Part shown: in pieces, positions 62,758 to 64,000 of the stretch | How the letters are laid out: every line of letters begins with the position of its first letter | How positions within the stretch are numbered: the first letter of the stretch is position 1 | Assembly (NCBI RefSeq): GCF_000185365.1 | Contig: NZ_GL622241.1 | Location: 336,994 to 400,993 of the forward strand | Direction: 5' to 3' | DNA from: Enterococcus italicus DSM 15952 | Lineage (GTDB): Bacteria; Bacillota; Bacilli; Lactobacillales; Enterococcaceae | DNA length: 64,000 nt | Notes under the pieces: generated by a model | What the model saw: only the letters and a program-made list of their open reading frames with translations | The model's database searches: none | What the model was told of the DNA's origin: nothing | Program-made: the position numbers and the translations under genes

Positions 62758-63313
62758 AGACATCCTCCTTTTTTTTTATTTTTCTTGGTCATCTGTTTCT
62801 TTTGATAATGCAGCTCGACCATTTCACCCATCTGTGTTGCTTCGACAAACGTCACCCGTTGCTCATAATCCCCTTCTGGAAACAAGCGCTTGCCCGATCC
62901 TAAAAAGACAGGTGCAAGCTGAATCCAATAATCATCAATTAACTCTGATGCCATTAATGACGTCACTAATCCACCACCACCGACAATCCAGATCCATTTT
63001 CCAGTTGCTACTTTTAAGTCTTTGATAATCGTATTCACGTCACCAGCTACATAGCGACCTTCTGGAAATGAACCTTTCATTTGATGCGTGAAGACAATCT
63101 TTTGCTTGCCGGGATAGAGTGGTTCTTCACCGAGTATTTTTTTACTTCATCATACGTTGTCTTACCCATGACAACCGTATCGACTTGCTCGATGAACGCC
63201 TCATACGTCGAGACTCCTGCAAGATTGGTGTCAAATAACCACTGCAAACTATCCTGTTCATCTGCTAAATACCCATCGATACTCATAGCCCCGTAAAATA
63301 CAACTTTGCGCAT
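62754..63313 (-). pseudogene. RibD/DHFR-like reductase gene (YyaP type) with one-base frameshift
   Basis: Two frames give the halves of one ~180-residue protein: MRKVVFYGAMSIDGYLADEQ to VMGKTTYDEVKK (63313 to about 63144), then KGSFPEGRYVAGDVNTIIKD through IWIVGGGGLVTSLM to the end at 62754. The break is at 63137-63143, a run of seven T (A on the coding strand); eight would restore a continuous reading that passes through ILGEEPLYPGKQKIVFTHQM. The family binds NADPH and has a DHFR fold but usually an unknown substrate. As sequenced the gene is inactive. Confidence 0.85.
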
Positions 63314-63447
63314 CCTTTGCTCCTTTTTTTACTTTGATACAGTTAGTCTACCATAGATTGCACTGAATCGATAGCAACAAAAAAAATAGCTATCAACGAA
63401 AAATTTGCTATACTGCTAATTAGAATACGCTTAAAAAAGGAGCACTC

Positions 63448-63907
63448 ATCAACCTAATTCCCATGACCCAAGAAATTTATGATCATTATCTCAGTCAAGC
63501 GATCGTTGCCTACGCTGAGGACAAAGTACAAGCCAAAACATGGACACAAGAAGAAGCACTTTCTTTATCCACCGCGAGCTTTGCGGAATTATTGCCAGCC
63601 GTCTTGGCAACACCTAATCACTTTTTGTTTTCATTACAACTTGATGAAGGCCAAACAATCGGTAGTACCTGGCTTTTTGTTAAGGATACCCAAGCTTTTA
63701 TCTATGACTTTGAAATTACTGCAACGAAGCGTGGACAAGAATACGGGAAGCAAGCTCTCAAAGCTGTTGATCAATGGGCAGCGACACAAGGAATCACCGG
63801 TATTGGGTTACACGTCTTTGCCCATAACCAAACTGCGTATCATCTTTATAAAAAAAATAGGCTACGTAGAGACAGATTTCTCTATGACCCCTCGTGTGAA
63901 AGAGTAA
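63448..63907 (+). pseudogene. GNAT acetyltransferase gene with frameshift near the 3' end and unclear start codon
   Basis: The plus strand encodes MTQEIYDHYLSQAIVAYAED (from the ATG at 63463) through FIYDFEITATKRGQEYGKQA to VFAHNQTAYHLYK, a GNAT protein with the acetyl-CoA loop RGQEYGKQA. At 63850-63857 a run of eight A shifts the frame; seven would give the family ending KKIGYVETDFSMTPRVKE and stop at 63907. The RBS AAAGGAG is 20 nt from the ATG at 63463 but 5 nt from an in-frame ATC at 63448 (I-N-L-I-P-M), where relatives start with Met. As sequenced the product has an altered C terminus. Confidence 0.8.
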
Positions 63908-63935
63908 AAAAGCTGAGACAGAATAGTTTTGCTCT

Positions 63936-63992
63936 AAAAAAGACGGAAAATCCAGAAGTTATCACTCAAACTTTCGGATTTTCCGTCTTTTT
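63936..63992. terminator. T-family palindrome (copy T9)
   Basis: AAAAAAGACGGAAAATCC / GGATTTTCCGTCTTTTT arms around AGAAGTTATCACTCAAACTT, preceded by TGAGACAGAA as in T5. It terminates the GNAT gene at the window edge. Confidence 0.82.
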
Positions 63993-64000
63993 CGTTAGCC

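Noticed and set aside
63479..63907. Plus-strand open frame of 142 codons at the GNAT gene
   Set aside because: Only its last part is the true frame; the first 120 residues are an out-of-frame reading of the GNAT sequence, exposed by the A-run frameshift.

Overview
The window looks like a chromosomal segment of a low-GC Gram-positive coccus of the Enterococcaceae, most likely an Enterococcus. Evidence: an alpha-glycerophosphate oxidase operon (glpK-glpO-glpF) whose glycerol kinase carries a histidine at position 232, the known HPr phosphorylation site of enterococcal GlpK; a FemX-type cell-wall peptidyltransferase; a CstR/rhodanese/CoA-persulfide-reductase sulfur operon; ECF vitamin transporter S components; and an azoreductase of the enterococcal AzoA type. 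I see no rRNA, tRNA, CRISPR array, prophage or insertion sequence.

Layout. 0-4.3 kb: 3' truncated folT behind a tetrahydrofolate riboswitch, a DegV protein, niaX between two NiaR-like operators, and the overlapping tatD-rnmV-rsmA operon. 4.4-9.3 kb: a membrane protein, a metallophosphoesterase, a decayed adhE 3' remnant, queH, a femX-like gene and an azoreductase. 9.4-15.2 kb: an aldehyde dehydrogenase/ArsR/DUF1569 operon, DedA, two small membrane proteins, and a divergent YeiH exporter/LysR pair. 15.2-18.3 kb: reactive-sulfur operon with divergent cstR and two palindromic operators. 18.4-33 kb: amino-acid permease, aldo/keto reductases, glp operon (cre site), an unusual FAD protein plus Mga-type regulator, MATE exporter and PTS EIIC. 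Four arrays of a ~121-bp modular repeat lie directly after stop codons here. 33-39.5 kb: acyltransferase, a SerA-like dehydrogenase, a HAD phosphatase, an MFS exporter, a semialdehyde dehydrogenase and an orphan ATPase. 39.6-43.6 kb: Fur-type iron uptake operon (flavin reductase, permease, ATPase, lipoprotein). 43.8-57.9 kb: a ~10-kb operon of two M20 amidohydrolases, a dipeptide-type ABC transporter (one ATPase has an in-frame stop) and an Amt-like membrane protein fused to a PII domain, flanked by an AbgB-like hydrolase, another OppA and a glutamine-amidotransferase-type hydrolase. 58-64 kb: a heterodimeric ABC exporter behind a leader-peptide/terminator region like Bacillus bmrB-bmrCD, an alpha/beta hydrolase, and two genes broken by one-base changes in A runs.

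How the parts fit. The 43.8-57.9 kb block reads as a scavenging locus: import of small peptides or acyl/amide conjugates, cytoplasmic cleavage by M20 and class-I-amidotransferase-like enzymes, and a nitrogen-status sensor (PII) fused to a degenerate ammonium-channel scaffold at the end of the operon. The cst operon handles persulfides under CstR control. The ABC exporter is probably induced by ribosome-directed attenuation. The strongest candidates for something undescribed are the Amt-PII fusion in a peptide-scavenging operon, the attenuator leader, and the modular 3'-end repeats that are always paired with a second, conserved-core terminator family.
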